This document shows, piece by piece, positions 19,559 to 28,070 of a stretch of 64,000 bases of DNA. A program made the position numbers and the translations under genes. Below the pieces are notes generated by a model. That model was not told the origin of the DNA and did not search any database. It saw nothing but the letters and a program-made list of their open reading frames with translations. Positions within the stretch are counted from its first letter, which is position 1, and every line of letters starts with the position of its first letter. This DNA comes from Arthrobacter sp. OVS8 (lineage in GTDB: Bacteria; Actinomycetota; Actinomycetes; Actinomycetales; Micrococcaceae): positions 3,720,001-3,784,000 of the forward strand of contig CP116670.1 of the NCBI GenBank assembly GCA_028370155.1, read 5' to 3'.

Positions 19559-19588
19559 TTACCCATGCGCGGATCGATGCCCTACAAT
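19559..19588 (+). promoter_or_regulatory. Candidate sigma-70 promoter upstream of the DEAD-box helicase
   Basis: TACAAT at 19583-19588 is a good -10 element. TTACCC at 19559-19564, 18 bp upstream, is a weak -35. It would start transcription near 19595, about 300 bases before the helicase start codon, implying a long leader. Confidence 0.4.
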
Positions 19589-19594
19589 TGAAAT

Positions 19595-19900
19595 ATCCCC
19601 CACTCCGGAAATCCCTTATTTCCTGCCCAATTCTTGAGGCAAGACTGGTAAGTGTTGGGGCCCGCGCGAATGAGATGCGGGCATTTTCATAGGGAGAGCC
19701 GGCTAAAGAAAACGCTGTACAGACTGCTGGGATAGCAGCCAAGAGATGCAGCGGGAAGTCCTGCCACGGGATTGCGAAAGCGCCGGGCTTCTATGTGACC
19801 GGCCGGTCAAAGTACGTCCGGCGATTCCGGTCACGCGTACTGCGGCTCCGCTCACCTCGGGTTGTGCCGCTTGGCCCCTATGGATGAGGATATTTCACCT
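19595..19900 (+). ncRNA. Long, probably structured leader of the DEAD-box helicase gene
   Basis: The 412 bases between the MOSC stop and the helicase start hold no convincing ORF. Several short hairpins are visible: GCCCGC...GCGGGC at 19660-19682, TGCTGGGATAGCA, GGCCGG...CCGGC and CCGGCGATTCCGG. The first is followed by ATTTTCAT and could be an early terminator. RNA-helicase genes are often controlled through long cold-shock-type leaders. I do not recognise an Rfam class here, and the RNase P, tmRNA and SRP cores are absent. Confidence 0.35.
19659..19690 (+). terminator. Terminator-like hairpin inside the helicase leader
   Basis: A 6-bp G+C-only stem (GCCCGC / GCGGGC) with an 11-base loop is followed by ATTTTCAT. 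It is short but placed about 65-95 nt from the predicted transcription start, where it could attenuate the transcript or end a small RNA. Confidence 0.3.
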
Positions 19901-22041
19901 ATGCCCGAAAATCAGAACAACTCCGTCGAAACCGAACTCGCCACCGAGAACAGCCAGGTCGACGTCGAGACTTCTGAAACGGCTGCCCCCGCAGCCGGCT
20001 ACGCCCCGGTCTTCACCGAGGCCCCTGCGAACACCGACGCTCCGGCCGCTGCCGTAGCCGAACCGCAGGCTGACACCCAGGCCGAGGCCTCTGCGAACAC
20101 CGCCGCCCCGGCCAAGGCAGAAGACGCTGAAGAAGAAGGCGTCAAGTTCGTTGACCTCGGCATCGATGGCCGTGTCCTCGCTGCCCTGCAGGACGTCGGC
20201 TACGAGAAGCCGTCCCCGATCCAGGCAGCAACCATCCCGCTGCTGCTCGAAGGCCGCGACGTCGTGGGCCTGGCCCAGACCGGCACCGGTAAGACTGCAG
20301 CATTCGCAGTACCGGCGCTGTCCCGCCTGGCCGAGCTCCACGACCTCAACGGCCCGTCCCGCAAGACCCAGGCCCTGGTGCTCGCTCCGACCCGTGAGCT
20401 CGCCCTCCAGGTCGCCGAGGCCTTCACCTCCTACGCCAAGCACATCGACGACTTCACCGTCCTCCCGGTGTACGGCGGCTCCGCCTACGGCCCCCAGCTC
20501 GCCGGCCTGCGCCGCGGCGCCCAGGTTGTTGTCGGTACCCCCGGCCGCGTGATCGACCACATCACCAAGGGTTCCCTGGACCTGTCCGAACTCCAGTACC
20601 TGGTGCTGGACGAGGCTGACGAGATGCTCCGCATGGGCTTCGCCGAAGACGTGGAGCAGATCTTCCAGCAGACCCCGCGGGCCGCCAGGTCGCCCTGTTC
20701 TCCGCCACGATGCCGAGCCAGATCCGCCGGCTTTCCAAGCAGTACCTGAACAACCCGGCCGAGGTGCAGGTCAAGTCCAAGACCACCACCGGTGCCAACA
20801 CCCGCCAGCGCTACCTGCAGGTCATGGGCCCGCACAAGCTCGATGCGCTGACCCGCATCCTCGAGGTTGAAGAGTTCGAGGGCGTCATCGCCTTCGTCCG
20901 GACCAAGATGGCCACCGAGGACCTCGCCGACAAGCTGCGCTCGCGCGGTTTCCAGGCTGCCGCCATCAACGGTGACATCCCGCAGCAGCAGCGCGAGCGT
21001 ACCGTCGAGGCCCTGCGTGACGGCAAGATCGACATCCTGGTCGCCACCGACGTCGCGGCCCGCGGCCTCGACGTCGAGCGCGTCAGCCACGTGGTCAACT
21101 ACGACATCCCGCACGACACCGAGTCCTACGTGCACCGCATCGGCCGCACGGGCCGCGCCGGCCGTTCCGGCGACGCGATCCTCTTCATGACGCCGCGCGA
21201 GAAGTACCTGCTGCGTTCCATCGAGAAGGCGACCCGCCAGCCGGTGGAGCAGATGCACCTGCCGACCGCCGAGACGGTCAACACCCTGCGCCTGGGCAAG
21301 TTCGCGGAGAAGATCACCGAGACTCTCGCCTCCGAGGATGTTGCGTCGTTCCGCGACCTCATCTCCTCCTACGAGGAAGAGCACAACGTTCCGGCTTCGG
21401 AAATCGCCGCCGCACTCGCCGTGATGGCCCAGGGCGGTCAGCCGCTCCTGGTCAAGGAACTGCCGGCCGCTCCCGAATTCCAGAAGCGCGAGCGCTCCAA
21501 GGACGGCTTCGGTTCACGCGGCCCGACCCGCACCCTGACCGAGGGCAACGCCACCTACCGGATCGCCGTCGGACGCCGTCAGCGCGTCATGCCGGGTTCC
21601 ATCGTTGGCGCCATTGCCAACGAAGGCGGCATCTCCTCGGCCCAGATCGGCGGCATCGACATCCGTGCGGACCACTCCCTCGTGGAGCTCCCGGCGGACC
21701 TCAGCTCCGACCAGCTGAAGGCCCTGTCCCGGACCCGGATCGGCGGCGAGCTGATCCACCTCGAGCTGGACAACGGCCGGAAGCCTTCCGGCGACCGGGG
21801 CAGCTACCAGGGCGGCAGCCGCGGCGGCGACCGTGGCGGGTACTCCGGCGGCGGCGACCGTGGCGGCAACTTCAAGGGCAACGGCGGCTTCAAGCGCGAA
21901 TTCCGCAAGAACGACGGCGAGCGGTCCTCCGCTGACCGCGGCGGACGCTCCTTCAGCGACCGCAACGAGCGCGGCGTCGGCTCCGACGCGGCACGCAAGC
22001 CGCGCACCGAAGGCGGCTTCAAGCCCCGCAACAAGTGGTAA
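19901..22041 (+). CDS. deaD: DEAD-box ATP-dependent RNA helicase, CsdA/DeaD type (frame broken once)
   Basis: About 713 residues. An acidic, Ala/Glu-rich N-terminal 80 residues precede the helicase core: Q motif PSPIQ, motif [13 protein letters not shown] box [14 protein letters not shown], motif III SATMPSQ, and motif [12 protein letters not shown]. Then comes a DbpA-like RNA-binding domain ([20 protein letters not shown]) and an RGG/Gly-Asp-Arg-rich tail. It remodels RNA, as in ribosome assembly or cold adaptation. I chose ATG 19901 (TGAGGA ten bases upstream) over ATG 19880. One base is missing near 20683 (CGGGCC). Confidence 0.9.
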
Positions 22042-22072
22042 CCGTCAGCTGCTAAGCACTGACTCACCGTGA

Positions 22073-22108
22073 GAACGGGCCGGCCCAACAGCCGGCCCGT
22101 TCTTGTTT
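22073..22108 (+). terminator. Rho-independent terminator after the helicase gene
   Basis: A 12-bp perfect stem, GAACGGGCCGGC / GCCGGCCCGTTC, with a 6-base loop, followed by TTGTTT. It starts 31 bases after the helicase stop. Confidence 0.85.
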
Positions 22109-22272
22109 AAGTTCCCTTGGTCACATCGGGGCGTCCCGCGCTTCAGGAGACCCGTTCCCGGACTCTTCCCAGGCCGTGTGCGTCCCGGATTTGCGCCGTT
22201 TTTGGCGCATTCCCCGCGTCCCCGGCGCCGATTTGTTGGGAGGGGAATCTTCCGGTAGAGTATTTACTCGTT

Positions 22273-22342
22273 GCCCCCTAGCTCAGTGGTAGAGCGCGTT
22301 CTTGGTAAGAACGAGGTCACCGGATCGATTCCGGTGGGGGCT
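22273..22342 (+). tRNA. tRNA-Thr (anticodon GGT)
   Basis: The D arm is GCTCAGTGGTAGAGC. The anticodon arm CGTTC-TTGGTAA-GAACG has anticodon GGT. The T arm is ACCGG-ATCGATT-CCGGT. The acceptor stem shows only six pairs, GCCCCC / GGGGGC, instead of seven. Both strands of the stem are homopolymer-rich and each could have lost one base, which matches the indel pattern seen in the genes. CCA is not encoded. Confidence 0.85.
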
Positions 22343-22404
22343 CTGAATGAGGGCCTGTGTCAAGGCGGTTTTTGACCGGCTTAGCGCAGGTTTTCCTCAT
22401 TTAT

Positions 22405-22478
22405 GGCGGCGTAGCTCAGTTGGTTAGAGCGCACGACTCATAATCGTGAGGTCGGGAGATCGAGCCTCCCCGCCGCTA
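22405..22478 (+). tRNA. tRNA-Met (anticodon CAT)
   Basis: A full cloverleaf: acceptor GGCGGCG / CGCCGCT with a terminal G-U, D arm GCTC...GAGC, anticodon arm CACGA-CTCATAA-TCGTG, and T arm GGGAG-ATCGAGC-CTCCC. The first acceptor pair is formed, so it is an elongator type rather than the initiator. A CAT anticodon could also mark tRNA-Ile2 after lysidine modification, which sequence alone does not settle. No CCA is encoded. Confidence 0.88.
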
Positions 22479-22484
22479 CAGAAA

Positions 22485-22519
22485 GACCCTGCAGGCATCG
22501 CCGGCAGGGTCCTTTGTTT
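22485..22519 (+). terminator. Terminator after the tRNA pair
   Basis: GACCCTGC / GCAGGGTC stem (8 bp, one extra G in the loop side) followed by CTTTGTTT, seven bases after the tRNA-Met gene. Confidence 0.75.
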
Positions 22520-22522
22520 AAC

Positions 22523-22603
22523 CACCCGTTGCGCTATCACTTTGGGTGCCTAAAAGGGCCCAGAAGGGCCTCTGAGCCGCGCTAAGTGATAGGGCAACGG
22601 GTG
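22523..22603. repeat. Long palindrome with 20-bp arms
   Basis: CACCCGTTGCGCTATCACTT at 22523-22542 pairs with AAGTGATAGGGCAACGGGTG at 22584-22603 with a single mismatch. Inside is a smaller hairpin, GGCCC-AGAA-GGGCC. There is no coding potential. It follows the tRNA terminator and precedes the next gene by 32 bases. It has the form of a miniature palindromic element. Confidence 0.65.
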
Positions 22604-22635
22604 CGGCGCGTGGCGCCGTGGGACAGAATGGGTCC

Positions 22636-23293
22636 ATGACGCGAATCGCAATCATCGGCGGCCACGGCAAAGTGGCTTTGGAACTGTCCAGGATCCTCTC
22701 CGCGGAGGGACTCGACGTGACGTCGTTCGTCCGCAACCCTGACCACCGGGAGGATGTCGCCGCGACGGGCGCTACCCCGGCTGTCCTGGATGTTGAAAAT
22801 TCGACGACGGCGGACATCGCCGAGGCGCTTCGGAACCACGACGCCGTGGTCTGGTCCGCCGGTGCCGGGGAGGAGCCCGGACCGGACGTACGCCGTGGAC
22901 CGGGACGCCGCGATCCGGTCGATGGATGGGGCAGCCCTGGCCGGCGTCGGGCGCTACATCATGGTGTCCTACTTCGGAGCCGGGCCCGATCACGGCGTCC
23001 CCGCGGACAACGGCTTCTTCGCCTACGCCGAAGCCAAGGCGGCCGCTGACGCCTACCTGCGCGGAACGGAGCTGGACTGGACCATCCTGGGGCCTGGAGC
23101 GCTCACTGACGGCCCCGGCAACGGCCTGATCGATGTCAACCCGGCGGATGCCTCTGGCGGCCAGGAGACGGCCCGCGCCAACGTTGCCCTCGTCGCTGCC
23201 GCAGTCTTGGGCCTGCCCTCAACCTCGGGGCGCACCATCGAGTTCCGCGACGGCACGTTGCCCGTGGCGGCTGCCCTGGAGCACCTGAGCTAA
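22636..23293 (+). CDS. NAD(P)-binding sugar-epimerase-like/SDR atypical protein (net -2 break)
   Basis: About 219 residues. The Rossmann start is MTRIAIIGGHGKVALELSRI (GGxGxxA), then VTSFVRNPDHRED, and after the break RTYAVDRDAAIRSMDGAALA and RYIMVSYFGAG. ELDWTILGPGALTD ends the domain as in YwnB/NAD(P)H-binding proteins. Likely a NAD(P)-dependent reductase of unknown substrate. The frame shifts by two near 22868-22876 (GGGGAGGAG). Adding one G to each of two G runs yields GAGGGSPDRTYAVDR, the form expected for the family. Confidence 0.75.
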
Positions 23294-23422
23294 CCGCAGC
23301 ACCAGCCGCCGCAACACATCCGGCCGCCAAAACGCACGGGCCTCCACAACGCACAGAGCCGCCGGCAGCGTCACTTCGCTGCCGGCGGCTCTTTTGTGGA
23401 CTCAGACTGTGCGGAGACAGGT

Positions 23423-26400
23423 TTAGGGAAGGACTTCGGTTCCCCGGGCTGCCGTCCAGGTGATGGTGCCGCGCTGGAAGGGCTGGCTGCACGGTCCGGT
23501 GGCGGAGCTGCAGCTCTCGTTCGACGTCGGGTAGCCGAGTTTGCCTCGTTCGTAGCCCAAGCTGGCCCAGGTCGAGCGGATGGCACCGGTCGTGGCGACA
23601 GCGCCGGTGGTGGGCGACCAGTGGATGCTGCCGCCCTTGAAGGACTGGTAGCAGCCGCCGTTGACCAGCCCGCAGGTTTCCTTGCCGGTCGGGTAGCCGA
23701 GTTTGCCTCGTTCGTAGCCCAGGCCGGCCCACGTCGAGCGGATGCCGCCCCAGGTGGGGAAGGCGCCGGTGCCGGGGGACCAGTGGATGCTGCCGCCCTT
23801 GAAGGACTGGTAGCAGCCGCCGCCAACCAGGCCGCAGGTTTCCTTGCCGGTCGGGTAGCCGAGTTTGCCCTTCTCGTAGCCCGTGCTGGCCCAGGCGGTG
23901 CGCATGCCGCCCCACGTGGCGAAGGCGCCGGTGCCGGGGGACCAGTGGATGCTGCCGCCCTTGAAGGACTGGTAGCAGCCGCCGCCAACCAGGCCGCAGG
24001 TTTCCTTGCCTGTCGGGTAGCCGAGTTTGCCCTTCTCGTAGCCCGTGCTGGCCCAGGCGGTGCGCATGCCGCCCCACGTGGCGAAGGCGCCGGTGGTGGG
24101 GGACCAGTGGATGCTCCCGCCCTGGAAGGCCTGGGAGCAGCCGCCGTTGGTCAGACCGCAGATTTCCTTACCCGTCGGGTAGCCGAGCTTTCCTTTTTCG
24201 GATCCCAGTGATGCCCAGGTGGCACTGATGGGTCCCGCAGTGGCGAAAGTACCTGTGGCCGGGGCGTTGAGGATGGCGCCTCCCACAAAGTTCTGCGCGC
24301 AGCCGCCGCCAACCAGGCCGCAGGTTTCCTTGCTTGCCGGGTAGCCGAGCTTGCCCTGTTCATAGCCCAGTGTTCCCCAGACGGACCGGATTGGTCCGAC
24401 CGTGGCGTAGGCGCCCGTGCCGGGGACCAGTGGATGCTGCCGCCCTGGAAGGCCTGCGAGCAGCCGCCGTTGACCAGCCCGCAGGTTTCCTTGCCGGTCG
24501 GGTAGCCGAGTTTGCCCTTCTCATAGCCCATGGCGGCCCAGGCGGAGCGCATGCCGCCCCACGTCGCGACAGCGCCGGTGCCGGGGACCAGTGGATGCTG
24601 CCGCCCTTGAAGGACTGGTAGCAGCCGCCGCCAACCAGGCCGCAGGTTTCCTTGCCGGTCGGGTAGCCGAGTTTGCCTTTTTCGTAGCCCGTGCTGGCCC
24701 AGGTGGCGCGCATACTGCCCCAGGTGGGGAAGGCGCCGGTGCCGGGGGACCAGTGGATGCTGCCGCCCTTGAAGGACTGGTAGCAGCCGCCGCCAACCAG
24801 GCCGCAGGTTTCGTTCCCCGTCGGGTAGCCGAGTTTGCCCTTTTCGTAACCCGTGCTGGCCCAGGCGGTGCTCATGCCGCCCCACGTGGCGAAGGCGCCG
24901 GTGGCGGAGGACCAGTGGATGCTGCCGCCCTGGAATTTCTGGTAGCAGCCGCCGCCAACCAGGCCGCACGCTTGGGGGCCGGCCGGGTAGCCGAGTTTGC
25001 CCTTTTCGTAGCCCAGGCTGGCCCAGGAGGCCCGGATCGGCCCCGTGGTGGCGACGGCGCCCGTGCCGGGGCTCCAGTGGACGGAGCCACTCTGGAAGTT
25101 CCTGTAGCAGCCGCCGTTGCGCAGCCCGCAGACGACAGCCGACGTCGCGGTCCCCAGGGCCGGCGTCTGGGCCGCGACGGCGTCGATCGCCTTGCCGGCG
25201 AGGGAATCCAACGTTTCGATGGTGATGCCGGCCGCCGCGGAGGATATCCAGTCCACGCTCACCCGCGTTCCCGCATGGGTCTTGAAGACCTGGCCGGCCT
25301 GCCAGGTCTGGTTGTAGCTGTAGAAGCCGTTGAATGTCGTGGTGCTCGGCTGCAGCGCGATGGAACCAGCTCCGAAGCCCTGAACAACCTTGACTCCGCG
25401 GTTGCCGCCGAGAGCCGTTGCCGCGTCGTTGCCCACCGGGAGGCGAAGCTCAACGTAGTAGACCTCACCGCTGACGGGATCCTTGAACTTGACGGCACGG
25501 TTGGCGTCCGCGCTTCCCCAGGCCCGCAGCTCATAGGACTTTTTGCCCGTTGCCGTCCCCAGGTTTCTGACCTCGGTGCCGGCGCCGAATCCGCCAAATT
25601 CATAGATCGGGGAGCTGACCACCGGCTGGCTGACCTGGGAAACACCCATCAGATCGAGGTTGTCCTTGTATTCCTGGATGCTGCAGGAACTGTTGGCGAA
25701 GGTGCCGTCGGCGTTGCTGGCTGTGTCCACGGCGCCGTTGGCGCACGCGAGCCTGTTGGCGTGCATGAGCCCCAGGACGTGCCCGAATTCGTGGGTCAGC
25801 ACGCTCTTGGTCAGGGTGGCCGGGAGCGGCATCAGCACGCGCCCGCTGGTTCCGTTGTAACTCCAGCCCGCGCCGTACGCCCCGTCGGAGAGGGTGGGTG
25901 TGGAAACGAACACCACGAGGGCCGTGTACGAACTGGGGTCCACCCGATTTCGTTGGAGATCGTGTTCATCATGGATGAATAACTCTGGGTGGTGGTCGCC
26001 TTGCTGGACCGTTTTTCGACCGTGGCCACGCTCATGGACAGCCTGCCGTTCGACATGGCCTGCCAGTACTGGCTGCTGGTAGCAATTGCGGCCCGGGCGT
26101 CGGCCTCCGGGATGGTCGCTTTCCGGTCGGCCAGCTGGACCAGGACCAGCTTTACCTTGATGTTGCCGCTCCGGGCCAGGGAGTAGGCCTCCGTGGCCGC
26201 CCTCTGCTGTTCAGTTCCCTTGCTTCCGTGATCCTCAGTCCCGTGGCTGTGCGTGGACGTGGGGTTGCTGCCGCCAATGACCTCCGTGAACAGCGGTTCC
26301 GGGGCCGTCAGGGTCTGCGACTCGACCGTTGCCGGGGAGACCGCTGCCGGGGTCGGCTCGGTCTTGGGCGCCGGCGCGGCCGTCGGCGCGGTAGCCGCCG

Positions 26401-26614
26401 TCGCGCCCGCAGTCGGGCCGGCCGTCGCGCCCGCAGTCGGGCCGGGCGTCGGTGTGGATGAGGCCGTCGACGTCGGTGCCGGCGTCGGATCGGCGAGGGC
26501 AGGCGTAAGTGTCACAGCGGTGAGCGAGGCAAGAGTGACGACCAACGCCGTCATCAGCGCTGTCGTCTTCCGTATTGAAATCAATTTTTGTCTTTCATGA
26601 GACCGCCGCATCAC
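23423..26614 (-). CDS. Secreted metzincin (M11-like) peptidase with ten LGFP repeats (frame broken three times)
   Basis: About 1,065 residues. A signal peptide (KTTALMTALVVTLASLTAVT, cleavage after ALA) is followed by a Pro/Thr/Ala-rich linker to about residue 90, then a catalytic domain. The zinc motif is HEFGHVLGLMH (HExxHxxGxxH) with a downstream Met-turn in NLDLMGVS, as in gametolysin-like M11 peptidases. The C-terminal half is ten 54-residue LGFP modules (YEKGKLGYPTGKETCGL). LGFP repeats are thought to anchor proteins to the cell envelope. It probably acts outside the cell. Frame breaks lie near 25944, 24584 and 24423, each one G short. Start uncertain: ATG 26614 or 26611. Confidence 0.85.
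23450..25068 (-). repeat. Tandem array of ten 162-bp LGFP-coding repeats
   Basis: Each unit encodes 54 residues with invariant GKLGYP, CGL, two cysteines and GGSIHWSP. Units 2, 3, 7 and 8 (counted from the N-terminal side) are almost identical, which suggests recent expansion or homogenisation by recombination. Units 1, 5, 6 and 10 are divergent. The N-terminal unit is preceded by a partial one (CGLRNGGCYRNFQSGSVHWS). Confidence 0.9.
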
Positions 26615-26785
26615 TGACTGCTCAGCGGTGCGGCCGGGAGACCGGGAAGTGAGGTCAGTCTACGGACGGCACGCCGCCAGACCGGGTAACTTGCACGAAT
26701 CTTTCGTCTTAGGTAGCGAATCGTTGCCGAATCTTGAGCTAAGTCCCGGCGTCCCCTCAGTCGCGGCCGCCCCGATTCCCGTGAG

Positions 26786-27967
26786 CTAGCCCTGGGGAGC
26801 GCGAGCCCCAGCGCGTTGGCTTCGACGTAGTCCAGGGCGCGGCGGACGGCACCCACCGTGACAATCGAGTCTCCCAGCGGGGAGACCGTCACACGCGGGG
26901 GCGTCGCCGTGAAGCGGGGAGCAGCTCGGTGATTCCGGGCAGCAGCGCCGCCGCCGATTCCGCCACCGCGCCGCCGATCACCACCTGCTCGGGGTTGATG
27001 AAACTCGCCACGGAGGCGATGACCCGGGCCATCCGCTCCGCAATCCTGTCCAGGATGGCCAGCGCCGCGGGATCCCCGGCGGCGGCGTCCTCAAAGACGC
27101 GCCGGGCACTCGCCTCACCGCCGGCGGCGGGACCGCCCCCGCCACAGACCACTGCCGGGCCAGGCTGGCGATGCCGTCGCTGGACCCGACGCCCTCCACG
27201 AGGTCCAGGTACCCCATTTCGCCGGCCGCACCGCCCCTGCCGTGCAGCAGCCGCCCGGACTCCATCACCCCGGCCCCCAGCCGCTCACCGGCCAGGAGCA
27301 CCACCAGGTCGTCGACGCCGGCGCCGGAACCCCGCCAGCGTTCGCCCAGGGCGGCAAGGTTCGCATCGTTTTCCAGCAACACCGTCCAGCCGTGCAGGTC
27401 TTGCAGCGCCGTGCGGAGTCCGACGTCGAACAGGCTCCAGAAATGCTGGCTGGCCAGCACATTCCCGTCGCGGTCCACCGGCGCGGCGATGCCCGCACTG
27501 ACGGCCAGGACCTTGTCCGGTCCGGTCCCGGCGGCTGCCAGTGCCCGGCGGCAGGCACGGTCGACGACGTCGATCCGTTCCGCCGCGGGGATGTCCGTGG
27601 CCCGGAAGCTTCCGCTGGCGCGTCCGACGACGGTGCCGCGGAGGTCCGCGACGGCCGCGGTGGTGGTGGCGGCCCCGATGTCGATGCCGAGGACGAAGCC
27701 CGCCCGGGTGTTGAGCTCGAAGCGCCGGGCGGGGCGTCCTTTGCGCGGGTCCGGAGGCTGTTCCTCGTCCCGCGCGTCCAGTTCACGGATCCAGCCGCGC
27801 CGGATCAGGTCTTCGCAGACGGCAATGACCGACGCCCTGGTCAGTCCGGTCCGGGTCATCAGTTCGGTCCCGGTGGCCACGTCCGTGTTCCGGATGAAGC
27901 CGAGCACCGATTGGGCGTTCACCCGGCGCAGCAGCTGGGGTGTGGCGGCGGCTGCCGTCGGCTTCAA
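26786..27967 (-). CDS. ROK-family transcriptional regulator (frame broken three times)
   Basis: About 394 residues. The N-terminal winged helix (NAQSVLGFIRNTDVATGTEL) is followed by a ROK domain with GIDIGAATTTAAVADLRG (phosphate loop), LENDANLAALGE, GVMESGRLLHGRGGAAGEMG and INPEQVVIGGAV. I chose TTG 27967, which has GGGGAGG seven bases upstream; ATG 27997 lies before it. Breaks near 27145, 26918 and 26797 are each mended by one base. The last gives a TAG at 26786-26788 instead of an unlikely 60-residue extension. It is divergent from the GH13 gene and probably controls it. Confidence 0.8.
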
Positions 27968-28014
27968 ATCTTGACCTCCCCGTAAGTACGGACCCATAAT
28001 TGATCCGGCAATAT

Positions 28015-28033
28015 ATTTAGCTTGTATCTAAAT
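28015..28033. promoter_or_regulatory. ROK-type operator ATTTAG-N7-CTAAAT
   Basis: A perfect 6-bp inverted repeat (28015-28020 and 28028-28033) inside an unusually A/T-rich stretch, between the divergent ROK and GH13 starts. TTTAG...CTAAA resembles XylR-type ROK sites. Sugar-relieved repression of both genes is the natural reading, but it is inference. Confidence 0.55.
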
Positions 28034-28070
28034 TATCAGAAGCACTGCTCCGAACCCGAAGGATCTCCCC

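Noticed and set aside
19595..19900. RNase P RNA, tmRNA or SRP RNA in the helicase leader
   Set aside because: The conserved cores of these RNAs (for example GAGGAAAGTCC, the tmRNA Ala-tRNA end, or the SRP GGAAGCAG loop) are not present.
23450..25068. Regularly spaced repeats that could suggest a CRISPR-like array
   Set aside because: Units are 162 bp, contiguous and in-frame LGFP protein repeats with no unique spacers.
26611..26785. A 60-residue basic C-terminal extension of the ROK protein overlapping the metzincin start
   Set aside because: Restoring one C near 26797 gives a normal ROK end at TAG 26786-26788. The extension is Arg-rich non-coding-like sequence.
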